This document shows positions 61,860 through 64,000 of a stretch of 64,000 nucleotides of DNA, in pieces. Each line of letters opens with the position of its first letter. Within the stretch, counting starts at the first letter, position 1. Both the position numbers and the translations under genes were made by a program. Source of the stretch: Bradyrhizobium huanghuaihaiense (lineage in GTDB: Bacteria > Pseudomonadota > Alphaproteobacteria > Rhizobiales > Xanthobacteraceae). The stretch spans positions 310,001-374,000 of the forward strand of contig NZ_VLLA01000005.1 of NCBI RefSeq assembly GCF_007830635.1. Reading direction: 5' to 3'. The notes under the pieces were generated by a model. It saw only the letters and a program-made list of their open reading frames with translations, ran no database searches and had not been told where the DNA came from.

Positions 61860-64000
61860 ATGGACAACAGATTCCAAGTGCTATGGGAGGACGATGCCCG
61901 CATCTTTTGCCGGGCTTTGTGTCCGGATTCCGATACCACCTGCAGAGCTGTATTGGCGGTACTTCCCAAGGCGAAGCACGCTTCGTCGGGCATCCTCGAT
62001 CGGCTCGCTCACGAGTTCGAACTGAAGGACCAGCTGGATGGCGCGTGGGCAATGCGGCCGCTCGGGCTGGAGTACGACGGTGGTCACCCTGTTCTGCTGC
62101 TTGAATATCCTGGCGGCCAGCCACTCGAGCAGTTGCTTGGTGCGCCCATGGACATCGAACCCTTTTTGCGACTAGCAATCGAGATCGCGAGAGTCTTGAA
62201 CAAGGTGCATCAGCGCGGCCTCGTTCACAAGGACGTTAAACCGGCGCATATACTGGTAAACTGCGACGACGGACGGATCCGGTTCACCGGTTTCGGTATC
62301 GCTTCGCGCCTGGTCCGGGAGCGACGCACGCCCGGGCCGCCCGAGTTCATCGTGGGCACGCTCCCTTACATGGCCCCCGAACAGACCGGGTGGATGAACC
62401 GCTCGATCGATTTCCGTAGCGACCTCTACTCGCTTGGTGTGACGCTCTATCAAATGCTGACTGCCTCGCTACCGTTCACCGCGGCACATTCGATGGAGTG
62501 GGTACATTGCCATATCGCGCGAAAGCCCGTACCGCCCAGCGAGCGCCTGAGCACTGTACCGACTGCAATCTCGGCCGTAGTACTCAAGCTGCTCGCCAAG
62601 TCCGCGGAGGAACGTTATCAGAGCGCGCCGGGCCTTGAGCATGATCTATGCCGCTGCCTGCATGAATGGGAAACCGAACGTCGGATCCAAGACTTTGCAC
62701 TCGGGCAATACGACACGCCCGACCGGCTGCTGATCCCCGAAAAGCTCTATGGAAGAGACCGCGAGATTGAAATCCTGCTGGGCGCGTTCGACCGCATGCT
62801 CAAGAGCGGCGTGCCGGAATTGGTGCTGGTTTCCGGCTATTCCGGCGTCGGCAAGTCCTCAGTGGTCAATGAGCTCCATCGTCGGCTTGTTCCGTCGCAC
62901 GGACTGTTCGCATGGGGCAAGTTCGATCAATACAAACGCGACATTCCGTATTCGATGCTGGTCGAGGCATTTCGGAGCCTCGCGAGGTCTCTTCTAAGCA
63001 AGAATGACGTCGAGCTCGCGAACTGGCGCCAAGCCTTTCAAAATGCACTGGGCGCAAATGGCCAGCTTGTTGCCAACCTGATTCCTGAATTGCGGCTGAT
63101 CATGGGAGAGCAGCCTCCCGTCCCTGATCTCCCGCCACCGCAGGCACAAAACCGCTTTCATCACGTACTGCGGCGCTTCATAGGGGTATTCGCACGTTCC
63201 GAGCATCCGTTGGTACTTTTCCTCGACGATCTTCAATGGGTCGACGCCGCCACGTTGGATCTCATTGAGGATCTGTTGACCCGGACCGATCTGCAATACT
63301 TGATGCTGATCGGGTCCTTTCGAGACAACGAGGTTACCGCCGCCCATCCGTTACGGCGTCGGCTTGAAGCCATAGAGAACGCTGGTGCAAACCTACGACA
63401 GATCATCCTCGCGCCGCTTGCCGGCGAACACATTTCGCACCTGATTTCTGATGCTCTAGGCTGCGATTTGCTGCATGCGGCGCCGCTCGCGCATTTGATC
63501 CACGATAAAACGGCCGGCAATCCATTCTTCGTGAATCAGTTCCTCCACGTACTCGCCGAAGAAGGCCTCGTCCGCTTTGATCATGACGCGAGGTGCTGGT
63601 GCTGGGATCTGGATCGCATTCACGCAAAGGGGCACACCGACAACGTCGTGGATTTGATGATCGCAAAGCTGGCACAGCTGCCGGCTGACACACAGAATAC
63701 GCTGCGGGAGTTGGCCTGTCTCGGAAATTTCGCCGAAACCACGACACTCTCGGTCGTCCTCGGGCTCTCCGAGCAGCAGGTTCATGCGGCGCTCTGGGAG
63801 GCGGTCCGCCAGGAATTGATCGAGCAACAGGCTGATGCCTACAGGTTTGTCCACGACCGCGTACAAGAAGCTTGCTATTCGCTGATCCCGGAGCATCAAC
63901 GCGCGGCGCTCCATCTGCGAATCGGACGGCAATTGCTGGCGCAGACATTCGGGGAGAAGCGCGAGAAGGCGATCTTCGCTCTCGTCAATCAGCTCAACCG
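61860..64000 (+). CDS. Multidomain kinase/AAA ATPase signalling protein (3' truncated)
   Basis: The frame is open from the ATG at 61860 to the window end, 713 codons, without a stop. Residues about 1-100 are an N-terminal lobe with no glycine-rich loop visible. The kinase-like domain follows: catalytic loop HKDVKPAHILV near 122-132 (D kept), TGFGIAS near 143 where a canonical kinase has DFG, then PYMAPEQTG and SDLYSLGVTLYQML. A linker leads to an AAA/NACHT-like ATPase: Walker A GYSGVGKSS near 324-332, Walker B LVLFLDDLQWVD near 452. This matches the large trifunctional proteins that continue with TPR, GAF and histidine kinase domains; those parts are outside the window. Loss of the DFG aspartate is a family trait, so protein kinase activity is doubtful. 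Confidence 0.85.
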   Translation, partial: MDNRFQVLWEDDARIFCRALCPDSDTTCRAVLAVLPKAKHASSGILDRLAHEFELKDQLDGAWAMRPLGLEYDGGHPVLLLEYPGGQPLEQLLGAPMDIEPFLRLAIEIARVLNKVHQRGLVHKDVKPAHILVNCDDGRIRFTGFGIASRLVRERRTPGPPEFIVGTLPYMAPEQTGWMNRSIDFRSDLYSLGVTLYQMLTASLPFTAAHSMEWVHCHIARKPVPPSERLSTVPTAISAVVLKLLAKSAEERYQSAPGLEHDLCRCLHEWETERRIQDFALGQYDTPDRLLIPEKLYGRDREIEILLGAFDRMLKSGVPELVLVSGYSGVGKSSVVNELHRRLVPSHGLFAWGKFDQYKRDIPYSMLVEAFRSLARSLLSKNDVELANWRQAFQNALGANGQLVANLIPELRLIMGEQPPVPDLPPPQAQNRFHHVLRRFIGVFARSEHPLVLFLDDLQWVDAATLDLIEDLLTRTDLQYLMLIGSFRDNEVTAAHPLRRRLEAIENAGANLRQIILAPLAGEHISHLISDALGCDLLHAAPLAHLIHDKTAGNPFFVNQFLHVLAEEGLVRFDHDARCWCWDLDRIHAKGHTDNVVDLMIAKLAQLPADTQNTLRELACLGNFAETTTLSVVLGLSEQQVHAALWEAVRQELIEQQADAYRFVHDRVQEACYSLIPEHQRAALHLRIGRQLLAQTFGEKREKAIFALVNQLN

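Overview
The window reads as a chromosomal segment of a Bradyrhizobium-like alphaproteobacterium. This is inferred from the high GC content, the recognisable MoaA, NhaD, DusA and porin-like sequences, the many LysR/IclR/two-component regulators around small catabolic operons, and two kinds of long intergenic inverted repeat of the type common in that genus. No rRNA, tRNA, CRISPR array, transposase or phage gene was found.

Layout. 1-12 kb: end of a phosphoglycolate phosphatase gene, a PEGA lipoprotein, moaA, an unusual fusion of a periplasmic binding protein to a pentameric ligand-gated ion channel, an aldehyde dehydrogenase/hydroxyacid dehydrogenase pair under a divergent LysR gene, TRAP permease genes dctQM, and a secreted M20 peptidase. 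12-21 kb: a parDE toxin-antitoxin pair with its own palindromic operator, a two-component system, and a three-gene operon with two caspase-like CHAT proteins (one fused to an alpha/beta hydrolase) around a polytopic membrane protein. 21-25.9 kb: an SDR/cupin/carboxymuconolactone decarboxylase/MFS operon with a divergent LysR gene. 26-37.5 kb: mostly core genes (MarR-like regulator, YunG-like protein, TRAP DctP, Mrp, VOC protein, hydroxyacid dehydrogenase, NhaD, histidine kinase, DUF1289, retropepsin-like protease, outer-membrane protein, DusA). 37.8-46 kb: an amino-acid ABC transporter co-oriented with three FAD-dependent amine/amino-acid oxidoreductases and a divergent IclR regulator. 46-64 kb: an accessory-looking region with lower coding density, a broken isochorismatase gene, an intact paralogue, two very similar orphan OmpR-type regulators, a phenylpyruvate-decarboxylase-like enzyme paired with a BBE oxidase, a LysR/ring-cleavage-type VOC pair, a hybrid histidine kinase, a flavin monooxygenase-like protein, a 1.4 kb gene-poor stretch with repeated TGCACACGT motifs, and the start of a giant kinase/ATPase signalling protein that runs off the end.

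How it fits together. Most operons pair a transport or oxidation function with a divergent or overlapping regulator, the usual style of a soil bacterium with a broad substrate range. The strongest candidates for undescribed biology are the CHAT-membrane-CHAT/hydrolase operon (14886-21133) and the binding-protein/ion-channel fusion (2241-4505). Third is the signalling-rich 47.5-64 kb block.
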